A program made the translations under genes and the position numbers. Positions 1 through 7,786 of a stretch of DNA of 16,154 bases are shown one piece after another. Numbering within the stretch: position 1 is the stretch's first letter; each line of letters begins with the position of its first letter. The notes below the pieces were generated by a model. That model was not told the DNA's origin and did no database searches. It saw nothing but the letters and a program-made list of their open reading frames with translations. This DNA comes from Bacteroidales bacterium (lineage in GTDB: Bacteria > Bacteroidota > Bacteroidia > Bacteroidales > GCA-2748055): the NCBI GenBank assembly GCA_029934875.1, contig JAOZLK010000027.1:1-16154 (forward strand). The letters run 5' to 3'.

Positions 1-426
1 CTTGGAGACGTGGTTGAAAGAAACCTGCTGGTCACCAGGCTTAAAACAATTAAAAATGAGGATATTACCACACCAAATGCAACGATTATCAATTCTCATA
101 TCTGGAACTATACAAAATATGCCAACAGCATTGGTATCATTCTTCATCCCACTGTGACCATTGGCTAAGATGTTCCCTCGGAACAGGTAACTAAACTACT
201 GCTCAATGCAGTCAAAAACACAAAAAATCTGACGCGTGAATTTAAACCCTTTGTACTTCAAAAAAGCCTGGGAGTTTTTTATGTAGAGTATGAGCTAAAT
301 GTTTACACCAAGCAACCCAAAAAAAGGGCCCACTTCTATTCTGAGCTCAACAAAACTATCCAGGAAGAATCATCTCCTCCTGAGAATCCTGTTGAGCAGA
401 TCGTTGATAAGCTTACGGGCAAATGA
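1..426 (+). pseudogene. MscS-family mechanosensitive channel, 3' remnant with in-frame stop
   Basis: Frame 1 reads as the end of the MscS beta-domain (GDVVERNLLVTR, then KNEDITTPNATIINSHIWNY) and goes on through TIG-stop-DVPSEQV to FVLQKSLGVFYVEYELN and a C-terminal VEQIVDKLTGK. MscS channels open under membrane tension in the inner membrane and release solutes on hypo-osmotic shock. A TAA at 166-168 stands where the family normally has Tyr (TIGYDVP). A second defect is likely: after LNKTIQ the block that usually reads like EAGVEIMSPHY is absent and the frame passes directly into a Pro/Glu-rich tail, which suggests an in-frame deletion of about 25 codons. The homology on both sides of the stop, in one frame, argues for a recently broken gene. 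The 5' end lies outside the window. A sequencing error could explain the stop but not the missing block. Confidence 0.8.
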
Positions 427-436
427 TTCCTGCCAG

Positions 437-1690
437 ATGCTCGATTATCCAGGGGAACACCTTGAAAAGGATCAACAGTACTACAAATTTTGCCTCTACG
501 GCTTCCTGAAGAACCTGAGGTTCTTCGATGCCTTTTTCATCCTTTTCCTGGTGGAGAAAGGGATTTCTTTTACCCAGATTGGGATCTTGTATGCGGCCAG
601 GGAAATCGCCAGCAATATGCTGGAAATACCCTCAGGAATCCTTGCAGATAGCTTTGGGCGAAAAACCACACTGGCTGGTTCATTTCTAGTGTATATCTGC
701 TCCTTTTCCTTGTTTTATTTCTTCAGTCACTTCTGGATCTATCTCGCAGCCTTTATACTATTTGGGATTGGAGAGGCCTTCCGTTCCGGCACCCATAAGG
801 GGATGATCATGGATTACCTGAAAATAAGGGGCTTTGAAAAGCAATTTGCAAACTATTATGGGCATACCCGATCCTGGTCGCAAAAAGGTTCGGCACTCTC
901 TGCCCTGCTTGCCGGAGTGATTGTTTTTTCCGGCGGAGATTATCAAATCATATTCCTGTACTCCATCATCCCCTATGTGATCAATTTTATCCTGATCATA
1001 AGCTACCCTGGTACATTGAACCATTCTATAAAAACTAAAACCGACAAAATAAGGAGCAGAATAGGAGTTTCTATCCGGATGCTGATCGTGAATCTAAAAC
1101 AGAAACAGCTGCGAAGGACCTTATATTCATCAGCAGCACATTCTGCTTATCTGAGAGCGATCAAGGATTACATTCAACTGGTTATGCTTAACCTGGCCCT
1201 GATTATTCCCCTGTTGGACCGGGTCGATCCAAAACAAAAAAGTGGACTTATCATTGGTGTTCTGTATTTTCTGATTTTCCTGGCCACATCACTGGCGTCA
1301 AAGTATTCCTCACGCGTTGCTGAAAAAATTCCTGGGAATATTATCCTGCTCAGCCTTGTCCTGGGTTTTACTGCAGGTACCATAAGTGGCATTAGCTATC
1401 ATTTCAGTATCTGGGTCATTTCCCTCCTGGCTTTTGCGGGAATTTACCTCCTTGAGAATCTCAGGAAACCTATTCTTACCGGTGCTGTGGCCAGGCAGGT
1501 TCCCACAGAAATTTTAAGCTCCGTACTATCAACCCAATCCCAGCTTAAGACAGTATTCACAAGCATTTTAGCGGTGGCCTTTGGAGTTATTGCAGACCGG
1601 TCAGGCATTGGAATTTCTCTGTTGGCGGTATCGGGCATACTATTGCTTTTCACCGCAATGGTAGAATTAAGTGCCAGAAAACCTAGCTGA
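437..1690 (+). CDS. MFS transporter (12-TM type)
   Basis: This is a polytopic inner-membrane protein of about 417 residues, the usual size for a major facilitator. The loop between helices 2 and 3 carries an MFS motif A (GILADSFGRK, residues about 67-76). It is followed by hydrophobic segments and by GEAFRSGTHKG, which resembles the helix 4-5 region of drug or metabolite exporters. A central hydrophilic loop (KTKTDKIRSR) separates the two halves. The substrate cannot be told. The open frame extends upstream to an ATG at 299, but those 46 codons read a basic, low-complexity peptide that is the out-of-frame translation of the mscS remnant. The ATG at 437, 10 bases after the remnant's TGA, gives the normal MFS N-terminus (short hydrophilic lead, then YYKFCLYGFLKNLRFFDAF as helix 1). 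No Shine-Dalgarno sequence is visible. Confidence 0.85.
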   Translation: MLDYPGEHLEKDQQYYKFCLYGFLKNLRFFDAFFILFLVEKGISFTQIGILYAAREIASNMLEIPSGILADSFGRKTTLAGSFLVYICSFSLFYFFSHFWIYLAAFILFGIGEAFRSGTHKGMIMDYLKIRGFEKQFANYYGHTRSWSQKGSALSALLAGVIVFSGGDYQIIFLYSIIPYVINFILIISYPGTLNHSIKTKTDKIRSRIGVSIRMLIVNLKQKQLRRTLYSSAAHSAYLRAIKDYIQLVMLNLALIIPLLDRVDPKQKSGLIIGVLYFLIFLATSLASKYSSRVAEKIPGNIILLSLVLGFTAGTISGISYHFSIWVISLLAFAGIYLLENLRKPILTGAVARQVPTEILSSVLSTQSQLKTVFTSILAVAFGVIADRSGIGISLLAVSGILLLFTAMVELSARKPS

Positions 1691-1725
1691 TTTTTTGTGG
1701 AAAGACACATCAACCATAGAGATTG

Positions 1726-1735
1726 TTTTTTTTTT
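1726..1735 (+). promoter_or_regulatory. T10 homopolymer in the leader of the lipoprotein gene
   Basis: The 66-base gap between the MFS gene and the lipoprotein start is A/T-rich and contains an uninterrupted run of ten T, 21 bases before the ATG at 1757. No hairpin precedes it, so it does not look like an intrinsic terminator. It may act as an upstream promoter or leader element, and such runs are prone to length change. No convincing -33/-7 pair was found here. Confidence 0.2.
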
Positions 1736-1756
1736 ACAAACCTTAAAACTTCAGCT

Positions 1757-3034
1757 ATGAAAAACATGTATTCTTTAATGGCATGCATCCTTTGTTTTGC
1801 CATGATCTCCTGCCAGAAAGAGGAGCCGGACCCTGAAAAAGAGACAGGAACCCTGCACCTTGACATCGGGGTATTAATCAGCGTCAAAGAGAGGGCCAGC
1901 CTGTATAAAGCTGCACCGGTACTTGATGAGTTTAACGTCCATATATACAGGGCGGACGACACAGAGGTAGTCACATTTGAAAATGTAAGTGATATGCCTG
2001 CAGGCATTGAGCTTGAGACAGGTGATTACTACGTGATTGCATACTCTGACAACAACTTTCCCGCCGAATTTGAGAACCCTTATTATTATGGCCTTACAGA
2101 GACTTTCACCATCAGCAGTAATATGCAGCAGCAGGTAGAGGTCAACTGCCCGATGGCAAACACCATTGTATCTGTGGTATATTCCGACAATATCATCAGT
2201 AATTTTAGTCTGTTTACATGTACCGTCTCCTCCGGGGGAGGCTCTCTTGTTTATTCAGGCAATGAAACAAGATGGGGCTACTTTCAGACCCTCCCTTTGG
2301 ATATCCTGGCAGAGCTTACATATACAAAACCGGATGGAACCGAAGTCACCAAAACAATGAGCGGGAGCATACCATCTCCGGTTCCTAACATACACTATGA
2401 AATTTTTGTAGATGCTGCCATTGAAGAAGGAATGGCCAGCTTCCAGGTCATCATGGACGAAACGGCTATTGCAGTGGAGGTCGTGAACCTATCTGACGGA
2501 TCCGTCATTCCACCAGGCGGTGCAGTAGCCTATGGAGATCTTCTGATCACCGAAATTATGGCGAACCCTTCCGCCCTCTCCGATACGGAGGGTGAATGGT
2601 TTGAAATTTACAACAATTCAGATCATGTTATCAGTCTTCAGAACCTGATTATTGGAAGGGATGATATTAATATTCATACCATTACGGATCTCATTGAACT
2701 GGCACCATCAGCCTACCTGGTCCTGTCCAGAACCGACCTGTCGACCAGTGTTGCCGACGAATATATATATGGCTCAGACATCACCCTTTCCAATACCGGG
2801 GCGATCTTGTCCATTTACAATGAGGGCACTGAGGCAGCCCCCGGAGCCCTGATTTTCGCCCTGGATTATGGTGAAGCGAGTTTTCCTGAAGGAACAGGCG
2901 CATCCATAACATTGAACCCTGTCCTGCTAAATGCGGCTGATGCCATACTTGGCAGCTCATGGTGCACCTCCAGCTCTGCCTATAGTACGGGCGACCTGGG
3001 TACACCGGGAGCAGTCAATGATGCCTGTCAATAA
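1757..3034 (+). CDS. Surface lipoprotein with DUF4493-like region and lamin-tail domain
   Basis: The product has about 425 residues. The ATG at 1757 gives a lipoprotein signal ending AMISC with Cys19 as the lipid-modified residue, then an acidic stretch (QKEEPDPEKE) that could favour export to the cell surface in Bacteroidota. Residues about 30-225 resemble DUF4493: GTLHLDIGV, FNVHIY, the GDYYVIAYSDN strand, FENPYYYG and a conserved VNCPMAN. From residue about 261 to the end there is a lamin-tail domain (LLITEIMANP, GEWFEIYNNS, GTPGAVND), a beta-sandwich often found on secreted proteins and thought to bind partners or surfaces. No enzyme motif is seen, so a binding or structural role is likely. 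An in-frame GTG at 1697 would add 20 residues with no signal character and is rejected. A strong hairpin follows, so the gene appears to be its own transcription unit. Confidence 0.75.
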   Translation: MKNMYSLMACILCFAMISCQKEEPDPEKETGTLHLDIGVLISVKERASLYKAAPVLDEFNVHIYRADDTEVVTFENVSDMPAGIELETGDYYVIAYSDNNFPAEFENPYYYGLTETFTISSNMQQQVEVNCPMANTIVSVVYSDNIISNFSLFTCTVSSGGGSLVYSGNETRWGYFQTLPLDILAELTYTKPDGTEVTKTMSGSIPSPVPNIHYEIFVDAAIEEGMASFQVIMDETAIAVEVVNLSDGSVIPPGGAVAYGDLLITEIMANPSALSDTEGEWFEIYNNSDHVISLQNLIIGRDDINIHTITDLIELAPSAYLVLSRTDLSTSVADEYIYGSDITLSNTGAILSIYNEGTEAAPGALIFALDYGEASFPEGTGASITLNPVLLNAADAILGSSWCTSSSAYSTGDLGTPGAVNDACQ

Positions 3035-3035
3035 T

Positions 3036-3081
3036 AAATGTTAAAGAGGGTGAATCTTAAGGATCACCCTCTTTAACATTT
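3036..3081 (+). terminator. Strong rho-independent terminator, possibly bidirectional
   Basis: A perfect 18-bp inverted repeat (3036-3053 and 3064-3081; core TGTTAAAGAGGGTGA / TCACCCTCTTTAACA) encloses a 10-base loop. It begins 2 bases after the lipoprotein stop codon. The right arm ends in TTT followed by one more T, and the left arm is flanked by A-rich sequence, so it could end transcripts from either side. It separates the lipoprotein gene from the glycosidase operon. Confidence 0.85.
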
Positions 3082-3082
3082 T

Positions 3083-3141
3083 GCTCAGGGTGCCAACATG
3101 TTGTATGAAATGTTTAGTTTTAAACAAGCAAAACCAACAGC
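3083..3141 (+). promoter_or_regulatory. Probable promoter and operator region of the glycosidase operon
   Basis: Because a terminator lies just upstream, these 59 bases should hold the operon's promoter. A TAGTTTTA at 3115-3122 matches the Bacteroidota -7 element TAnnTTTG at seven of eight positions, but no good -33 TTTG is seen at the right distance. A perfect 10-bp palindrome, CAACATGTTG, lies at 3094-3103 in front of it and could be a regulator site. The evidence is positional and weak. Confidence 0.3.
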
Positions 3142-6100
3142 ATGAAAAAATCCCTCCTCCTGCCTTTAATCATGGCCTTGCTCCCGTGGACCGGGCTTTT
3201 AGCACAAAACCCTTTTATTACGCACATGTACACCGCCGATCCATCGGCGCGGGTATTTAACGACACCCTGTATATCTACCCCTCCCATGATCCAGATACG
3301 GCTACCTGGTTCAGTATGGTGGACTGGCATGTGTTTTCAACTACCGATATGGTAAACTGGACCGATCATGGGGTGGCTTTATCTGTTGATGACCTGTCCT
3401 GGGCCGATCATGAGGCCTGGGCTCCCGACTGTGAATACCGGAATGGCAAATATTATTTCTATTACCCTGTTGAAGCCAATTACATAGGGGTGGCAGTGGG
3501 TGATAAACCCTATGGGAAGTTCACCGATCCGCTGGGCAAGCCGCTGATTACCAGGGAGACTCCAGGGGTAGTGAATAAGCGCGACTTAATCGATCCCGCC
3601 ATATTTACCGATGATGATGGTAGCCCCTACCTGATCTTTGGCCAGAACGATGTAAACATAGTCAGGCTAAATGAGGATATGATCTCTTTCGACGATAGCG
3701 TAAGGGTCATTGAGGGAAGCGATGATTTTTTTGAGGCCGTCTGGATGCATAAATACAAGGGTAAATATTACCTCTCCTATTCGGGCAGGGGTAAAATCCT
3801 GTACGGAATTGGCGATTCTCCCTACGGGCCCTTTACATACATAGGGGAGATTCTTGATGAAGTAAACAGTGGTACCAATCACCATTCCATCGTTGAATAT
3901 AAGGGAGAATGGTATCTGCTTTACCACAACTCGGACCTGTACTTCAGGCACAATCCGGATGAAGAGCCCGTCTTGAACTGGGAAGGGAACAATCCCTTCA
4001 GAAGGTCGATCTGTGTCGACCGGCTCTATTACAACGAAGATGGTACCATCCGAAAGGTAATTCCAACGGATGCCGGACCATCGGGCATGGATTTTTCGCC
4101 CTCCGACTATGACAACCCTGCTGTCTTTGAAAAGGGCCAGAATGAAGCACATGCTTTCCACCAGCCCTACAATGGTGATGGCGAAGCTTACCTTCTCCTG
4201 CTTAATGGTAATTGGAAATTTAAGTGGGTGGAGCGCCCCGATCTGGTTCCGCAGCATTTTGAGGATCCTGACTTTAACACTGATAATTGGGATGAGATCA
4301 TGGTTCCGTCCAACTGGCAAATGGAAGGATTCGGACATGCAAAATTCAGGAACATTGCCCTCTCCTTTGAAAGCGATCCTCCCCACATACCTGCATACTA
4401 TAATCCCACCGGATGCTATAAGCGGACCTTTTCTGTGCCTTCCGACTGGAAAGACAAAGAGCTAATGTTGCGCTTTGAGGGAATCAAATCGGCATCCTAT
4501 GTTTGGGTCAATGGTCATAAAGTAGGGTATAACCAGGGTGGTTTTGAACCTGCCGAATACAACATTTCCCCCTATGTAAAGGAAGGAGTGAATGATATAT
4601 CAGTGCAGGTTCTGCGCTTCAGTGACGGCTCTTACCTGGAAAACCAGGATATGTGGCGGCTTTCAGGCATCTATCGTGACGTGAAAATATCAGCTCTTCC
4701 AAAGGTACACATCCAGGATTTCTATTACACCACAGATCTGGATAAAGAGTACCTGGATGCTCAATTAAAAGTGGAGCTCACTCTTGCCAACAGTGAAGGA
4801 ATTACGGCCTCGGCTTATTCACTAGGGATTGATGTGCTGGATGAAAAAGGCAGCTCCATTCTGGATGAGCCCATGGAGAAATCTCTCCAACTTACCGGGG
4901 CAAAGCAGCAAAAAATCTTCCTGGAGACCCTTGTGAAGAATCCCCTGCTTTGGTCGGCCGAATATCCGAATCTCTACTCTATCAATTTTTTGTTGAAGGA
5001 TGATAGGGGAAACGCCCTGGAATCATTTTCAAAAACACTGGGCTTCCGTGAGGTAGAGGTACAGGGCGAAGTGCTCATGGTAAATGGCATACCTGTTAAA
5101 CTGAATGGTGTAAACAGTCACATGCACCATCCTGAACATGGACAGGCCGTTCCACTGGAAACCCTTCGAAAAGACCTGCTCCTGATGAAGCAGTTCAACA
5201 TCAACTGCGTCCGGACCTGTCATTACCCACCCACTCCCGAATACCTCGACCTGGCTGACGAACTGGGCATTTATGTTATCGATGAGGTAGGTGATGAGGC
5301 CCATGAAAATATTCAGCTTTCTTACGATCCCACCTTTGCCGATATGTACCGTGACAGGTCGCGCAAGCTGGTGTATCGTGACAGGAACCATGTATCGATA
5401 ATCATGTGGAGCGCGGGGAACGAATCGGGTAGCGGGCCGAACATCCAAAAGGTAATTGAGACCGGGCTTTCCATCGATCCATCACGCCCGGCATGGATGT
5501 ATGGCGGGAATACTTTTTATATTCCATTTGAGCCGGTAACCGGACCCAGGTACTGGACTCCGATTCTCTTGAAGAATCTTGCAGAGGGAAAGTTGCTTGG
5601 ACCAGAGGATCTGCGCCCATCTTTCATGGACGAATACCTGGCAGCAACCGGAAACGGACTGGGAGGCATGGATGAATATTGGGATCTGATCTGGCGTTAC
5701 CCCCGCCTATCGGGAGGGGCCATCTGGGACTGGATCAGTCCGGGAATTTATACTAGCCTGTGGACAACACCTGACGCGTCGGGTCATGATAACCATGGTG
5801 CTATAATGGGACGGCCTAAGTTCACTAAAGGACATCAGGGCCGGGGTCTGGCCTTTACCGGGCATGACGATTGGGTGGAGTTCTATCGCGATCCCAGCCT
5901 GGATCTCAATGGAAATGAGATTACCATCTCTTTCTGGATCAAGCCGGGAGAGATCCCGCAGCCAAATAATTTCATCGCAAAGGGAAAACATGGATTTGGG
6001 ATCAGAATGGATACATCCGACACCCTGGAATTCTATCTTAAGCGCCACATTCCACCCCAACTTCTCTCCCTCCCCTACATGGACAGCCAGGCTGAACGAA

Positions 6101-7779
6101 AAAGTGCCAGGGCGGTCGTGCCGGAAAACTGGTACGGGAACTGGCACCATGTGGCCGGAATTTATAATGGCGAAGAACTCAGGCTGTTTATAAACGAGGA
6201 ACTGGTAGCCGAGACCGAATGTTCGGGCTCTATGATGGATACTCCATTCCCATTGTGCATTGGGCGCGAAGCTGAGAGCCAGGACCAGGGCGAGTACTCG
6301 GGCAGGCTCTCAAGCATGACCATCGACCAATTAAGAATCTTTGCAGAAGCCATACCCATTGACGAAATTGGCAATCCAACTTCAATGGATAATGTGGTCC
6401 TGTCGCTCGACTTTGAAGAGGATGAAAAAGGGGAGCGTTTCTACAGTACGGGATTGGGAGGCAGGACCTATGGGATTGTGTGGCCCGACCGTGAGATTCA
6501 ACCAGAAATTCACCAGATTAAAAAATCGGGACAGCCTCTTACAACAGAGGCCATTCAGGCAGAGCAGGGGCTTTTCAGGATAATCAATCGTCATCATTTT
6601 AAAAACCTCGATGATTTCGACCTGTCCTGGCAGCTTTTACTGAATGGCACCCAGGTGGAAGAGGGGAAACTTGATGTAAGTCTGGAGGCTCAGAGCCAGG
6701 CTGAGCTAACTATTCCCTATACCCTGCCCAAAGAAGATGGAGAAGTAATTTTGACCACCTCCTTCACTTTAAAGAAACCAACGGCATGGGCCAAGGCCGG
6801 TTACGAAGTAGCCTTTGACCAATTTATCATCCGGGCGACAGCTCCCAATAAACCCCTATCCGCAAAAGGAAAAATCCAGCTTGAAGAAAATGAGGAACAG
6901 GTAAGCATATCGGGTAAGGACTTCATATATACCATCTCAAAGGCCGATGGTCAGTTTGTCCGTTTCGAGTATCAAAAGAGCCCCCTTCTTGCGGGTGGAC
7001 CGCTCTTTAATATCTGGCGGGCTCCCCTGGCCAATGATACAGATCCCTGGGGTTCCTATACTTACTCAAATGAACATAGCCTGGAAGGGCTGGGCAGGAG
7101 TATCGACATGCAGCTGCGCACCCTGGGCATGCGTGATATGGAAGTACAGCTTGACCGGGTAGAGACCACCAAAACAGGTCAAGGATCAGTTGAAATAAAC
7201 ATACTTAAGTATTACAACTCCAGTAAGATGGAGGGTGCTTTCGAATGCAGGGAAAAATATACCATCCTGGCAGACGGTACCATCCACATTGATCTGGAAA
7301 TCATTCCACACGGAAATATGCCGGATATTTTACCCAGGGCCGGATGGCAATTTGAATTGCCGAAGTCTTTTAAAGCCATTGAGTGGTATGGCCGGGGCAT
7401 CTTTGAAACTTATCCCGATCGAAAAACGGGAGCGAAGGTGGGCATCTACCAGTCCACTGTGGATGAGGAGTATGTTCCCTACATTATACCCCAGGATTAT
7501 GGAAACCATAGTGATGTCCGCTGGCTGAAACTACAGGATGAAAAAGGACGTGGCCTACGTTTTATGGCAGAAAAAACAATGAACTTCTCTTACCAGAAAT
7601 ACAGCACCGACAACATGTCCAGGGCTGTATATACCTACCAGCTTAAGGAAAGCGACACAAACACCTTGAACATCGATTTTATGGTCTCCGGTGTGGGCGG
7701 TACTGCCATCCGGCAACTGGAAAAATACAGGGTGAAACCTTCCATTCTTGAATTTAGCTTCACCATTCAACCATTCTGA
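3142..7779 (+). CDS. Secreted GH43-GH2 fusion glycosidase with inserted LamG-like domain
   Basis: This 1545-residue enzyme starts with a signal peptide (MKKSLLLPLI to LLAQ, cleaved near residue 21) and probably acts in the periplasm or outside the cell. Residues about 22-310 form a complete GH43 propeller with the expected triad: Asp33 in TADPSA (base), Asp151 in LIDPAIF (pKa modulator) and Glu198 in FFEAVW (acid), as in beta-xylosidases and alpha-L-arabinofuranosidases. From about 322 a LacZ-like GH2 follows: sugar-binding domain (DGSYLENQDMWRLSGIYRDV), then a barrel with GNES (Glu761, acid/base), DEY (Glu831, nucleophile), metal-ligand-like Glu719 and His721, and IWDW. Residues about 880-1075 are a LamG-like jellyroll (FWIKPGEI, WHHVAGIYNGEELRLFINEELV). 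The LacZ-type late domains resume after it and run to residue 1545. The LacZ residues His540, Phe601, Asn604 and Trp999 appear to be replaced, so the GH2 specificity may not be lactose-like. It is the first gene of the operon and is followed 7 bases later by the next gene. Confidence 0.9.
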   Translation: MKKSLLLPLIMALLPWTGLLAQNPFITHMYTADPSARVFNDTLYIYPSHDPDTATWFSMVDWHVFSTTDMVNWTDHGVALSVDDLSWADHEAWAPDCEYRNGKYYFYYPVEANYIGVAVGDKPYGKFTDPLGKPLITRETPGVVNKRDLIDPAIFTDDDGSPYLIFGQNDVNIVRLNEDMISFDDSVRVIEGSDDFFEAVWMHKYKGKYYLSYSGRGKILYGIGDSPYGPFTYIGEILDEVNSGTNHHSIVEYKGEWYLLYHNSDLYFRHNPDEEPVLNWEGNNPFRRSICVDRLYYNEDGTIRKVIPTDAGPSGMDFSPSDYDNPAVFEKGQNEAHAFHQPYNGDGEAYLLLLNGNWKFKWVERPDLVPQHFEDPDFNTDNWDEIMVPSNWQMEGFGHAKFRNIALSFESDPPHIPAYYNPTGCYKRTFSVPSDWKDKELMLRFEGIKSASYVWVNGHKVGYNQGGFEPAEYNISPYVKEGVNDISVQVLRFSDGSYLENQDMWRLSGIYRDVKISALPKVHIQDFYYTTDLDKEYLDAQLKVELTLANSEGITASAYSLGIDVLDEKGSSILDEPMEKSLQLTGAKQQKIFLETLVKNPLLWSAEYPNLYSINFLLKDDRGNALESFSKTLGFREVEVQGEVLMVNGIPVKLNGVNSHMHHPEHGQAVPLETLRKDLLLMKQFNINCVRTCHYPPTPEYLDLADELGIYVIDEVGDEAHENIQLSYDPTFADMYRDRSRKLVYRDRNHVSIIMWSAGNESGSGPNIQKVIETGLSIDPSRPAWMYGGNTFYIPFEPVTGPRYWTPILLKNLAEGKLLGPEDLRPSFMDEYLAATGNGLGGMDEYWDLIWRYPRLSGGAIWDWISPGIYTSLWTTPDASGHDNHGAIMGRPKFTKGHQGRGLAFTGHDDWVEFYRDPSLDLNGNEITISFWIKPGEIPQPNNFIAKGKHGFGIRMDTSDTLEFYLKRHIPPQLLSLPYMDSQAERKSARAVVPENWYGNWHHVAGIYNGEELRLFINEELVAETECSGSMMDTPFPLCIGREAESQDQGEYSGRLSSMTIDQLRIFAEAIPIDEIGNPTSMDNVVLSLDFEEDEKGERFYSTGLGGRTYGIVWPDREIQPEIHQIKKSGQPLTTEAIQAEQGLFRIINRHHFKNLDDFDLSWQLLLNGTQVEEGKLDVSLEAQSQAELTIPYTLPKEDGEVILTTSFTLKKPTAWAKAGYEVAFDQFIIRATAPNKPLSAKGKIQLEENEEQVSISGKDFIYTISKADGQFVRFEYQKSPLLAGGPLFNIWRAPLANDTDPWGSYTYSNEHSLEGLGRSIDMQLRTLGMRDMEVQLDRVETTKTGQGSVEINILKYYNSSKMEGAFECREKYTILADGTIHIDLEIIPHGNMPDILPRAGWQFELPKSFKAIEWYGRGIFETYPDRKTGAKVGIYQSTVDEEYVPYIIPQDYGNHSDVRWLKLQDEKGRGLRFMAEKTMNFSYQKYSTDNMSRAVYTYQLKESDTNTLNIDFMVSGVGGTAIRQLEKYRVKPSILEFSFTIQPF

Positions 7780-7786
7780 TTTAAGC

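Noticed and set aside
1444..2007. Minus-strand open frame of 187 codons across the MFS/lipoprotein junction
   Set aside because: It overlaps the end of one real gene and the start of another, and has no signal or domain features.
3667..4386. Minus-strand open frame of 239 codons
   Set aside because: It is antisense to the GH43 catalytic region, which contains the Glu198 motif, and encodes nothing recognisable.
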